A stretch of DNA of 64,000 nucleotides, from positions 378,001 to 442,000 of the forward strand of contig CAJNDS010002196.1 in assembly GCA_905221605.1 (NCBI GenBank), read 5' to 3'. Made by a program: the position numbers and the translations under genes. Below are positions 45,142-55,992 of the stretch, piece by piece (within the stretch, counting starts at the first letter, position 1; each line of letters begins with the position of its first letter). Source of the DNA: Symbiodinium natans. Lineage: Eukaryota; Sar; Dinophyceae; Suessiales; Symbiodiniaceae. A model generated the notes under the pieces. That model saw nothing but the letters and a program-made list of their open reading frames with translations, had not been told where the DNA came from and did no database searches.

Positions 45142-47164
45142 GTGCCATGGCACCGGTACGGCCTTGGGAGACCCCATTGAGGCATCCTGCATTGGCATTC
45201 CCCGTTCGAAGCTCCGTCAAAACCCCGACTGCAAATGTGTTTCAGGATGTGGGTGCGCAAGTTTTACGACTATATTTCGGCAGGGCATTGTCAAGTTTTT
45301 CGTTTAAGACTGAATGGGAAGCAGCCAAGAAACAGAAAGAAAGGAATTGGTCTGCATGAATCCTGATGTCCTTGCAGAATGTCGAAACCCGCGAGCCTGA
45401 CATACAGGGATCTCATTTATATGCTAAGGCGCACCATGGGAGCTGTAGTCAACTCTTCACTACAACCCCCGGAATCAGATTTCTAGGGTTGAGCTGAGCC
45501 CGTTGTGTATAGACTCGCGCAGGCTCTATGGCTCATCACAAGCATTTTTGCCTTTGCGAGGTGGGAGCGCTCAGTCGGGTCTTCAGACGGCGAACGGAAC
45601 CTTTGCACGGGTCCCAATTTGCGGAAGTCAATTCTGCAGGACATTATAGCGCAGTCAATCAGCGCGTGTTGCTGCGTACGTGATCTGCAGGCAAGGACGA
45701 TGTTCAGGGGGGCCTTAGCAAGCTTGTTCCAAGAGTAGCGAGCAGAGCAGTCATGGCCCGGAACACTGTAGGAAGCCGGTACGGTAGTCTGGCAGCCCAA
45801 AACGAAACCCTTTCTACACCTGCAGACAAGAGCTTGCCTGGCAATTGCCACAAAAGACCCTGTGCTCACCACCAGCTCTGTGCTTGACTGGGCATCTTGT
45901 GCATGATGTCATTCCTTCCTCAATACCCGCGAGGCGGCGCCTTCTTATGAACTCCTCAACTCCTCGACCCCAATCCCTACCTCCAAATTCCAAAGCCGAA
46001 CACCCTCAACATCCCCCTCAAAACGACACGAAAACCCCCAAACCCTGAACCCTGAACCCTAAACCCTCAAACCCCTAGAACCCTAAACCCAGGCTCCTCA
46101 GCTCCTCCAAGACAGGGCTGGGACATGGCGAGGCTTTGGCGGGAGCCTGGGGCTCGGTCTAGGAAGGGCTTCGGGAAGGTGAGGAGGTCGTTGGATTTTT
46201 TTGGGGGGCCTTGTGGGCTTCGGGTGTTGAGGCTTCTGGGTAACAAGCATTGCAGCCTCACGCCTTGACGACACAGCGACTACAATGACAATCCCACATC
46301 CCCGAGCCAAGCCCAGAGGGGCTTCTGAGGCAGCTAGCCTTCTGCGACTTTTTGCACCATGTGTGTCTCCGACGATTCATCTTCAGGTCAGCGCCCCAGT
46401 CTGCCTGTTTTAACTACACCGAAGCCCTCCAGCAGCGAAGCTGATCTAGGGTTACGGTTGAGGTTTTGTGCTTCGTGAACAAGTAAGAACTAGCCGAGAC
46501 CCCCTATCCCCTCCAAACCGACCCTGCGGACATCCAATGTCGAACCGACATCCAATGTCGAACCGAACAACCAAGGTAGCAGTGCTATAGTAAGCACCAG
46601 TTAGTAGTCGTAGCGATCAGTCTGTAAAAGCCGCACTATTTTCTGTCAAACAGTAGTAAACTACCGGCCAAAAAAGCCGCAAGACAGAACCATCCCACGC
46701 CTCTGAAAAAGGTGATGAATGCCCACTTCGACCTGGACGCGGAGGGGCGGCCAGGGTGTTTAGCGCCTCTCGGCATCTAATTCATGAGGGCCATGCAGAT
46801 TCCGCGGGCTCCCAAAATGCAGATGGCAGAATTACCACCTCAGAGGCGTTTTCTTATGCAGAAGCCAACCTTAGGCTTGCCTCGGAAACCGTGGCAGCCC
46901 GCGCAGTGCGAGGAGCATCGTCCTTCGGATTTGGAGGCCAGCAATTGCTTGCTGCGTAGGCACGACCGGTCACAAGGACACCACCGACTTGCTGCTGAGA
47001 ATGGGAGCTTGCCAGGTACAAACGCGCATGCTGTTGTGAAGACTTGGCGGTCGCCATCTCCAAGCAAGTGTGCTTCCGAGCTGCCGTCAGCAATCACAGC
47101 AATCACAGCAATCTCTACTCCATTTGCTGGGCAAATTTGCATGTCATTGTGCACAAACGCGTAG
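45142..47164 (+). CDS. modular PKS, part 4: ketosynthase, C-terminal third and possible end of gene
   Basis: Exons: 45142-45181 CHGTGTALGDPIE with the catalytic His; 45246-45284 DVGAQVLRLYFGR; 46712-46755 VMNAHFDLDAEGRP; 46830-46936 ANLRLASETVAARAVRGASS, continuing FGFG; 47016 onward TNAHAVVKTWRSP. The last two join across a codon to give the conserved SSFGFGGTNAHVV end of ketosynthases, and 46712/46830 also keep phase. The exon with the second His (KSNIGH) was not found; it should lie between 45285 and 46711. Candidates there are a frame near 45398-45430 (NVETREPDIQ) and 45512-45550 (ALWLITSIFAFA). If the last frame is not spliced again it stops at TAG 47162-47164, 107 bp before the next gene's start codon. 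If spliced, the protein may go on. Confidence 0.8.
46038..46091. repeat. C-strand telomere-like tract
   Basis: CCCTGAA/CCCTAAA units within a ketosynthase intron. Confidence 0.8.
46529..46564. repeat. 18-bp tandem duplication
   Basis: GACATCCAATGTCGAACC occurs twice in direct succession without mismatch. Confidence 0.9.
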
Positions 47165-47271
47165 CGCAAAAGTGGGCCTGGTTCGTTCTGGCAGGCGCTG
47201 CATCAAGTCCGATCAAGTACGGATCGTGCCATAGGCCATAGGCTCCGCCTCTCCCACCTCTTCCGCCGGCC

Positions 47272-48730
47272 ATGTCCTTGAAGTACGCGTTGGCGTGCCT
47301 CTCCGCGGTGGGTCTGGACGCCAAGCGGGCTTTCGTCATCGTTGACACCCAGGAATGCTTCCTGGAGAGTGGCAGCTTGCCGGTCGTCGCCTCGCAGATC
47401 ATCCCGAAGCTGAACGAGATCCGCAATCAGAAGGACTGCCTCTTCGACGTCGTGGTCAAGACTCAGGAGGGCGACACCCCGCAACCTCGAAGTCCGAGAA
47501 GTCCACGCCAGTTTCCGCCGAATGTCTTTAGTCACTTTAGTCTTTGCAACATCTCAGTAGAACAGTAGAACCCTTCGGGACCCTTCCCACAGCCTAGGGC
47601 CCATCTGAAACATCGTGAACCGCAGGACTACCATCCGGTTGGACACATCTCCTTCGGGACTGCCCATGGCATGGCTCAGGCCATGAGTTTCGTTTCTTGG
47701 GGAAGGTAGGCTTAGGGGGATGCTTCGGGCTTTTCCCGTGTTCGCGTGTTGAGGTTTTCTCAAGTTACAGAAAGTACGAACGAACTGTGCGAACAGACTC
47801 CAGCCGGCGAAGTCGGGAGGACACACCCAATGCGCAGATGTCGAACTCCTGGCGTGGGGCCATGTGCTTCGGCGGTTTTGCATCAAGCTTCCAGAAGTTG
47901 AGAATAGATGCGTGTCGTCGGTTCTCTTCCGGCGCTCCTAGCCATGCGTAGCACAAAACACGAGGGATCCAAGTAAATACCTTTCGAAGAGGTTTGTGGA
48001 TTTTGTGAGGCATCTGCAGAAATATCCTAGGTCAATGCAGTGCATCAAGAACGGAGGCAACAATGAGGCTTGCTGCCCACAGTACTACGTAAACAGCTCC
48101 TCCGTCACCTGCAATCCTCCCTTGGAGTTCTGCGCGCCAGACGGCTTCTACAACGAGACCACGAACCCCATGCTGAATGGGAATCCTGCCTGCAGCACTT
48201 GCAGGGACTCTCCGAGCTCGTGCTTCAGCATGACCATGGACCTCTGGTTGGACCACTGCCTGGAGAACGGAGACTCGACGCTCGCTCCCGGCGTGGTGTC
48301 CAAGAACAGCGATGTCATCGTCCAGAAGGGGCACCGCTACATCGAGATGTTCAGTGCTTTCATGGACAACACCCGAAACTACATGAGCGACTTGGACAGG
48401 ATCCTCAAGGAGAACAACGTGACTGAGGTGTATGCCGCGGGCATCGCGACGACGCACTGTGTCCGATGGACAGTGCAGGATGCCATCCACCTCGGCTATC
48501 AGGCGAGCATCATCATGGATGCCTCTGCGGGCATCTGGGGAACCCCAACAAGTTATGCCAACGAGACAGAGGCGATCGCAGACTTTCAGAGCCAGGGCAT
48601 CACAGTTCTCAACACGGCAGACCTGCTCGCCATGTCCTGCGAAGCCAATCCCGTCGATACCAGCAGTGCCTCAGCAAGCTCCTTGAGTCTGCTGTTCTCA
48701 TTTTTGGGCCTTCTCGGCCTTGCGAGCTGA
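47272..48730 (+). CDS. isochorismatase/nicotinamidase-like hydrolase, probably secreted and GPI-anchored
   Basis: Three exons. Exon 1, 47272-47466, starts at ATG with a weak signal-like stretch (MSLKYALACLSAVGLDA), then AFVIVDTQECF with the catalytic Asp, and ends VVVKTQ. A GA donor (CAG|gagggc) joins in phase 0 to exon 2 at 47626, DYHPVGHISF, the metal-binding DxHxxxH block. Exon 2 ends at 47705 (GT donor) or 47679 (GC donor). Exon 3 starts at 48031 or 48020 respectively; both pairs keep phase. Exon 3 carries a cysteine-rich insert (CIKNGG to about ACSTCRD) with N-glycosylation sites (NSS, NET, NVT), then LWLDHCLENG, and GIATTHCVRWTVQDAIHLGY with the catalytic Cys. It ends in a Ser-rich stretch and a hydrophobic tail (LSLLFSFLGLLGLAS) and TGA 48728-48730. 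Family enzymes cut nicotinamide to nicotinate or related amides. The insert and GPI-like tail are unusual. Confidence 0.8.
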
Positions 48731-51700
48731 GAAGGCGCTTTCGTAACGATCGTTCCTCAGTAGCTCGGCCTTGGAGTCAGAGTCTCAGGGCGAAGCCCTC
48801 TCCTCTGTCTTCACCCGGGCACGAGATTTCTGCGAGAGTTTCCCAATCGGTCTAGGACAAAATTCCAGGCAGGGAGTTTCTCCGCGACCTAGCCAAGAGC
48901 TCTCTCTCATTGATGCTCTCTGACCCTGAACTTGAACTCCCCACCTGGAGTGCCCTGAATGCCGTGGAAAGCTCTCGCAGCTGCAAGCAGCCGAAAGTGG
49001 CTGCAAAGTTGCAAACCAGCGACCTGCCACCACAAGAAAAATGGAAGAACTCAACAAGCATGGTATGCACGTGTTGGCACGCACTACCATGCGTTGGCAC
49101 GCATTGGCAAGAGCAGAGCACTTCACCCAGAGTCCACACAAGTGAAGCTCTTGCTGTTGCCACACCGGAGGATTCAGCATCATATTCTATCAGATGTCAC
49201 ATCCCAGGCGTCTGCAGCTCCAGTCGTTGCCCTTCCCCTGGAAGGCGTGGCGCTGTTTCTTTGCTGTTTCCTGAACATCTCGTTGCGCGGCCAGCCTGGC
49301 CAGCGACATTTTTTGGCTTCCACGGTTATCCTTGTACACCTAAACCTCAGACCCAGCCCATCCGGCCCATGCGCCCGCACCGATTCCGTGGTTAAGAATC
49401 TACGCATCCGCAAAAGATAGACATCACAATGAACCCGAAGCCCTCTGAAATCAGAAGAGCCACTTCGTTGTCCTCGCGAGATCCCAGAGCCTTCTGCAAG
49501 GCCCCGGCGCTTGAGGGAAAGCTCTTCGGCCTGCAGTGGATGGAATGGAGGAAAATGGAGGCCGGGTCTTCTTTGGCTTCAAGTGCCTGCTTCCCCAGGC
49601 CCTGCTGATGCCCAGTGAAGAAGAGAAAGAGAAATATTGAGAACAAGACGAAAGCGGGAGGAGAGAGCGAGAGAGAGGGCGCAAGAGAGAGAGGGAGGAG
49701 AAGGGCGCGGAGCCCGGTGGCTGAGCGCCCATTTCAAACAGCAGGTCCGCTGAGAAGAAGCAGAAAGTTTAACTACGAAGAAAGCTGAAGAAGCGGAGAT
49801 AAACTTCGGTGCATAGAGTCATAGAGAGAGGTTGCATGCACACCAACGCCAACAAGGTGGCCTTGCGCGGGACATTGTGAAAGCGATACCTAACCGTCCT
49901 TTCATGTCATGTAAATTAGTATTGCATTAGTCAATCAAGCCAAAGTCACCACAGGGCACATCTTGGGAGTTGATAGCCCTTGACTTCGATGTTCTCAGGG
50001 CTGTGCCTAGTGCTTCTGCTCTTGAAGCCTGCTTAGCTTTTGGAGGTGGGGCCAGTGCCTCTCACGAAGAACGACAGGTTGATCGTAGTCGCCCGTCCGC
50101 AGCATGTGGTGTAGAGGAGAGAACTCTGATTGCCGAAGACACGACAGATGTCTGGACAACGCAACCACAAGCACACATGTTGCGTGGCATGCGCATGAAA
50201 AAATGACGAGGCTCCAGGTTGATACCCACCAATTCATGGTAGAGCCACAACTGCTGAGGAGACAGGCCGCTCGTTGCACCCGTGCAACCGTCATCGAATG
50301 TCGATGGATACCCCAGGATTCGCTCGAAATTCGCTCTCCATGAGCATCTGGGTCATTATCTTCGTATATTCTGATTCGATTCTGTATATTCATGTATTAG
50401 TTAGGGATTATGCTATAGTATATTGCGAGTCTAAGGCTCTCTTGCCGGCGGACATCCAAGAAGTCCGTCTGCTCACGAGCTCGGACCCTGACATGCGGGA
50501 TCCAGGATGCCCAGGATTCCGTTTCAGAGGCGTCTTCTTCCTTGTACGGACAGGGGACGTTGCGCTTACCTGCACTTTCCCCCTGGACATTTTTTGCGCT
50601 ACGTAGGAGTGCAAGAATGATGGCAAGTTTATGGGCGTTGTTCCCCGGAGTCTTGGATATCACGCTGCAAGTTCTGGTCTTCAGCTCAAAATTCCTCCGA
50701 TGTCTCCTCGGTAGCCGCATCCTCTGTGCTCTCTGGCTTGGTCCCAGAGGCCAGTAGTACAGAATAATCAAGGACCATGCCTGAAACCATGTGGGGCCCT
50801 TGTTCACGAAGTGCGCGCCGATTGTATTTACCAGGCAAACCTTCAGTGCACATCATCTTCAGTGTTTGCACCCCATGTCCGGCTATGGAAACCTACGCCT
50901 GAGCCCCTTGAAGCTCTAGTCTTTCTTGGGGCCCCCTAGAAATCTGCTAAGGCGATGTTCAGCGGAGGAGCCCTCCTGGGTCTGCTGAGGAGGCTTGGAA
51001 GACGAGGTTGATTCGAGCGCTTCAGGTGAATTTGAGGGCTTGGGATTTCGGGATTTAGGATTGTAGCATTTTGGGGCTGTTGGGCCATAGCTCTCCTTTC
51101 GCTTTGTTTTAGCTTTCAGCGCTTTCCAACTTGATGTTCAATGAAGGGTACGGGCTCCCGGTTACGGCAGGGCCCTTCATTTCTGGGGTACCTCAGGCCA
51201 GGACCGAACTGACCATGTCTTCATGGCCGCCATTATGGCAAGACGCGAAACCCCTCGCCCGACCTGAAACCCACCTGGTTTGCTGCAGGACTTCGGCAAG
51301 CTGCCAGCCACTCTCGCTGCCGAGGCACCTCATAGTTCTCGCCATAACTCTGCGGAGCTCTAGCCCTTGGACCTTGAAGGAGCCGTCGCGCAAAGACACC
51401 AGTCGGGGAGGCCGCAGATTTGAGAATTTCTTTTGCCCGAATGGTCAAGGCAAAGCACTCCGGGACCGTGCCGCTGATCCTTTTCTTGAGGCTCTGGGAG
51501 TCTGTGTTGGCATTGGGGTGGGGTCTGTTTGAGGATTTGAGGCCTCACCTGCTCCAAGAAACCCTGAGGTCTTGATTCCCTGTCGAAGATGTAGCGATGC
51601 TGCTGCGTGCACTCGTAGGTGTCGTATGAAGTTTCGGGCCTGACTATGGACATTTACAGCCAGTAGTCGTCCAAACCGATATTTGCGAGTTTGGAAAGCT

Positions 51701-52993
51701 GCCTGAAGCGAACGCCAGGCGCTCGGAGACTGATGGGGGCCCGCTGACAGCAGAGATCTTGGAGTAGGGCTCTGAGACAGAAATCGGAAAGCGAGATGAG
51801 CTTGATGAACTTGGCAGGGGATCCAAGCCAGGGATGAAGGTGAGAGCTTAGGCATTTCCTGTTCAAGTTCCGGGCCCGAACATTTCCGTGCATCTCCCAA
51901 ATCATGGCTGGCCAGAAAAGTCCCAGAAACCCAGATGGCCTAAACCCGGCAATCCTCATTGCCATAGATCAGTTGCGCTAGAATTCGCATCCGCGACGTA
52001 GACCCTGCTCGTGCAACACAAGCGCCCTCAACTCAGTAGAGCTTTGACATGTCTACGAAATATGGGAAATTCGGATAAAGTAGCTTCCCAATTTGTTTGT
52101 AGTTGGAAACAAAATTTCCCCGCATGTTGGTAGACAAATCATATTTTCCATACTTTCTTTCACCATATGAAGAAGAGGAAAAACTTTATTCCTCCTGTTT
52201 TAGAGGTTGCTGGAGCTGTGTGCTGGCCTCTGCCGCAGCCGTGCTCGCGCCGAGCTCGTCGCTGCTGGGCTTAGGAGGTCTCTGGAAATTTTGGGGGTGG
52301 GGGGGGGGGTTTCAGAATTTACGAGGGTCTGCAAGGGGCAGATTCGGACTCATGAATTAGCGTTTATTCGGGTTTGAGAAATCCTGTGGTCCTAGGGCCA
52401 TGTCTTCTAAAAAGGGCAAAAAGGAGCATGCCAAAGCATTTTTTTCTTCAAAGTTCGGCAGCAGTACTGTGGTATTCTGGGCATATGCCGGGGGTCCGTG
52501 TCAGAGCGAGTGTCCACCTCGAGCTGTAGGTTGTATCTCAACGATGTGCATTGGCTGGCCTGCCTGGCGAGGCCAGTGGAGAATTCTGCGAGAATTCAGC
52601 ACTTAGAGTCACCTTATAAGCCCTAAGCTGCAGGCCTGAAACCCAGGGCAGGGCCTGAAATCCTATGAAGTAAGCACTCGCGTCCCCCAATCAAGATCAA
52701 GAAGATGCCCCAACTTAATGCACAAACGAAAGCCCTTCTCATCCCTCGGCCTCAGACGAAACCCAGACCGTGAAGCGAAACCTGCGCCCCTCCATCGGCT
52801 GAGCCCGTGAATCTGGCATTGAGAGTTTCGGCTGAGGTGGTTTGGCTTGGCATGTCCTGAACCTTTCAATCGACTGTCAATCCCTGAGAAAGCGCCCCAG
52901 GCCCTCGACTCCGCCCCCCCCCCTGAAGCGCAACAGGAGCAAAACTGCAAAGCCCCTCAAAGACTCAAAGACCTCAAAGACCTCAAGCTTCAG
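48731..52993. other. no confident gene; several exon-like frames
   Basis: Possible exons: 50956-51010 (MFSGGALLGLLRRLGRR, could be a gene start); from 51113 (LSNLMFNEGYGLPVTAGPFI, after acceptor agctttcag); about 51430-51530 (GQGKALRDRAADPFLEALGV, faintly like the GQGxQ start of an acyltransferase domain); from 52204 (LLELCAGLCRSRARAELVAA). None has a confirmed phase partner. If the PKS continues past 47 kb, these would be the place to look for its acyltransferase or dehydratase. Confidence 0.3.
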
Positions 52994-53085
52994 GGCTCCC
53001 CGGCGGCAGCTGCGCTGTGGGGGCTGGCCCGATCCTTGCGCTTGGAGGCCCCATGGGCGACTTGGCGTGCAGAGCTTGGCAAGTG
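52994..53085 (+). CDS. PKS exon: region ahead of a ketoreductase (second module or second gene)
   Basis: After the acceptor agcttcag the frame reads GSPAAAALWGLARSLRLEAP and then WATWRAEL. AALWGLARxLRLExP is a well-known block of the structural half of PKS ketoreductase domains (GAALWGLGRVLALEHPELW type). The exon end is uncertain: GC or GT donors at about 53078-53090 are possible before a TAA at 53111. Together with 56973 and 63712 it shows a further ketoreductase on the + strand. Confidence 0.6.
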
Positions 53086-54890
53086 CCGCGGATTGGAGTG
53101 TGTGGCCTGTTAAGCCTCGCAGGTTGAAAAGGTCCACCTTCCTACCTTGGCGTTGTTGGCTCTAACTTTGGGGTGGCCACCAGAGAAGTCGGGGACAGTT
53201 GACTTGCGCGCGTTCTAATTCATTGGAGGCATTCAGCGCGCACCTCCCTGCCCCATTGAGGTTTGATAAGCTTTTTGTTGCAGATTTGGGTCCTCTGATT
53301 CCTCTGCCTTTCGTCGATTTCCAGTGCAATTCTACACAACCCGAGGTCTAGGTCCCCTTCCTTTCCCACACCGGTGCCGAGGGTCCTTTAGAAGGTACTT
53401 CCGGGATTCGAGCGGGGATTGCAACACTGCAGGTGCCCCCCCGGCACACCTTACTACTCACCAACTCGGCATCCCCAACTCCTACTCAAGGGAGCTGCAG
53501 AGGTTCCGAGTTGAGCCCAGGTTAACGTGAAGGCTGTGGATGTGGAGAGCAGGGGGCCCAGAGGAGCACTGTTAAGTAATCCTTGGCTTTCTGCAGCGGC
53601 TAAGGACCTGAGGACCTGCAGCAAGTACTCCCCATGCTTTTGAATCAAGAGGACAGGCAACCAAACTCGGGAGGCCCAAAAAACCCTTGGGGAGATGTGT
53701 TTGTTTTCGGGGGTTGAAGCCGATTTACACCAGTGGGGTGCTATGGCCTCCGTCACTAGGGCCAAGGTACTAGTAGGGCTTGCTTGCATGGTGTGCTATC
53801 GGTGTCGACTCAACAACCTTACTGGAGTGACACTTGCCACTGCAATTACATGGCACGGCCTGCTCGGACTTACTTGTAGATGTCGGAGTTGCAGACACAG
53901 TGAGTATCCTTTGACAGGAGGAGCTGGAATGCGCCTATCGTCGCGGCTCGCATGTCATGGCCTCTCGGCATCTACACATGCAAAGCGGATCATGACAACG
54001 TTGTCCTGCGCCTCTAGGGCTGGGCCCTCAATCAGACATAAGCACTATTGGATGTACAGGTGCCGCGCCTCCGTCGCCAACCAGCCTTTGAGGGCAGCCC
54101 GTGAGCTGCTTATGCAGGAGATTTGGAGATTTCAGGTGAGCTTCGAAGTATCCTGTTGAAGTGAATCTCAATCGTAATTAGATGAATGGATTCGAAACCA
54201 TGCTCATGCTCGGTTTGGGTGCATGTTTCCAAGCTGAATGTGTGCATGCTGGCCCGGGCCGACAAACGTGAGCCACCGCCGTACCAATCACGATCACTAT
54301 CTCCCCATGAACGGGGCTAGCTGACTAGCTACTGTTTTTTGCGCCGTCTTGGGGGATCCTCAGTTTGACTCAGTTGCGGCTGAATCCATACATGCTCGAA
54401 GTGAAGAGCCTGACAAGTGAGCCATCAGCAAAACAGGCACGAAGCACAGCTTGATCAGGATGCCTCAAGTTGTCTTCTCGAAACTGCTGCAGCTCACGTC
54501 GCTTTTTTTTCCTGAAGATACGTCGAAGGATGACGTAAGTCTCATGTGCCAGACAGCTGTCCATAACATGGCGAGACCGCGATGTCTGTGGCACTAAGTC
54601 TACCTGATCTATTGTTCCTGGTGATCGAGAAGTGCTTGGGTATCAGGACCTAACTCGTAGTTCCGCGTGAAGCTTGCGCAAGCCCCACGTATATTCGGGT
54701 CTGAGGAACCCCCCCCCATTTGTCCCTTGAAGTCTATCGGATCCTCACCAAGGCCGTGGCCACCATTGGGCGGCTGGCACCTTGTTGCCGGTGGCACAGG
54801 AGGTTGGGGTCTTGAGGGCTTTGCATGTTAGGACCCAAGCTTTCCAGTGTCAGACGTGAACTCCTCGAGACTGCTATGGATGTAAAGACC

Positions 54891-55039
54891 CTACCTCAAG
54901 GGATTCAGGCTCGTACCCCCAAGGTTGTACTCCTAAAGGTTTCCCTTCATATACTCCTAGTATGGCCTGTATATTCCCTTACGGATCCTTAAAAGGGGAC
55001 CCCAAAACCCAAGGGTACGACCTCAAGGGTCTAAGGTAG
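54891..55039. repeat. imperfect inverted-repeat element
   Basis: The left arm 54891-54918 (CTACCTCAAGGG... CTCGTACCC) is found inverted at 55013-55039 with a few mismatches and one gap. The centre is AT-richer. About 150 bp in all. Confidence 0.55.
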
Positions 55040-55894
55040 AACTCCTAGATTACCTCCTATTCCCCCCCTTGCAGAGGCCTCGGGCTCTTGGCCGCGCAGG
55101 CGCTGGCGCGGCGCGCACAGGCTCCTTGAACAGGGCATGTGGGTAGATGCACTTCGTACAGGAACCGAAGATGGCTCTTCCTGCGTGCATCACGTAAAAC
55201 CTTAAACCCCTAAAATGGAGACTGGAGATGGCAGGGTTGGGTTTCATTTTAGGTGCCTGGCTTGGGTCCCTTTGGAAGCCAAAGACTTTTAAATTGGGCC
55301 CTCAAACCGAGTGCCAGAAGAGTCCAACTGAGCCTTCGGAGCTCAAGAGCAGCTGACCCCTTCCTCAGCCTCGATGGTTGGAGAAAGTTTCTCTTGGAAA
55401 GCACGGCAGTCGACGAGCACGGTATTAAGGGTCTCTAGGGCAGTTTAGGCTTGCAGGGTTTCGGGTTGAGGGTTGAGGGTGCCCAGAATCTGCTCCGCCT
55501 GCAGGGGTTGGTGCTCCTCTCCCGACGAGGGCTTGTGGCAAAGCAGGCTCCCTGCGTTGACACAAACCCTGAATGCAGGACCTACATCCTGAACCCCTGA
55601 GCCCTCATACTCATGCTCAGCAAGCGCTCGTAGGCCATGCAACTTCCCCCTCAGCCAACAACCCTGTTTAATCAACCTGTCATTCCTGAGACTCTGTAGA
55701 AATCCTGAAGCTTCAGTTCACTTTGAACGCCTGCCGCCCAAGGCCATGTAGGCTATGCAATGAAGCACATCAAGGCGGTAGGTTCTGGGTGCAGTGTGGA
55801 TGTATTGGGGTCTTGGGCTGCTCTGTTATTGCAGCCTGTGCGCACGCGCGAGCGCGAGTGCGCGCTTTGCGTGCGCACGTGTGTGTGCGTGCGT

Positions 55895-55992
55895 GTGTGG
55901 GCGGGTGGGTGGGTGGCTGGCTGGCTGGCTGGCTGGGCGGGCGGGCGGGCGGGCGGGCGTGGGTGGGTGTGTGTGTGTGTGTGTGTGTGTGT
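55895..55992. repeat. compound microsatellite (GGGT, GGCT, GGGC, GT)
   Basis: Tetranucleotide blocks GGGT, GGCT and GGGC are followed by a (GT)n tract. They create glycine-, tryptophan- and valine-rich spurious frames on the + strand and His-Thr ones on the - strand. Confidence 0.95.

Noticed and set aside
48032-48490. 152-codon open frame on the - strand
   Set aside because: Shadow of nicotinamidase exon 3, whose + strand reading has all the catalytic motifs.
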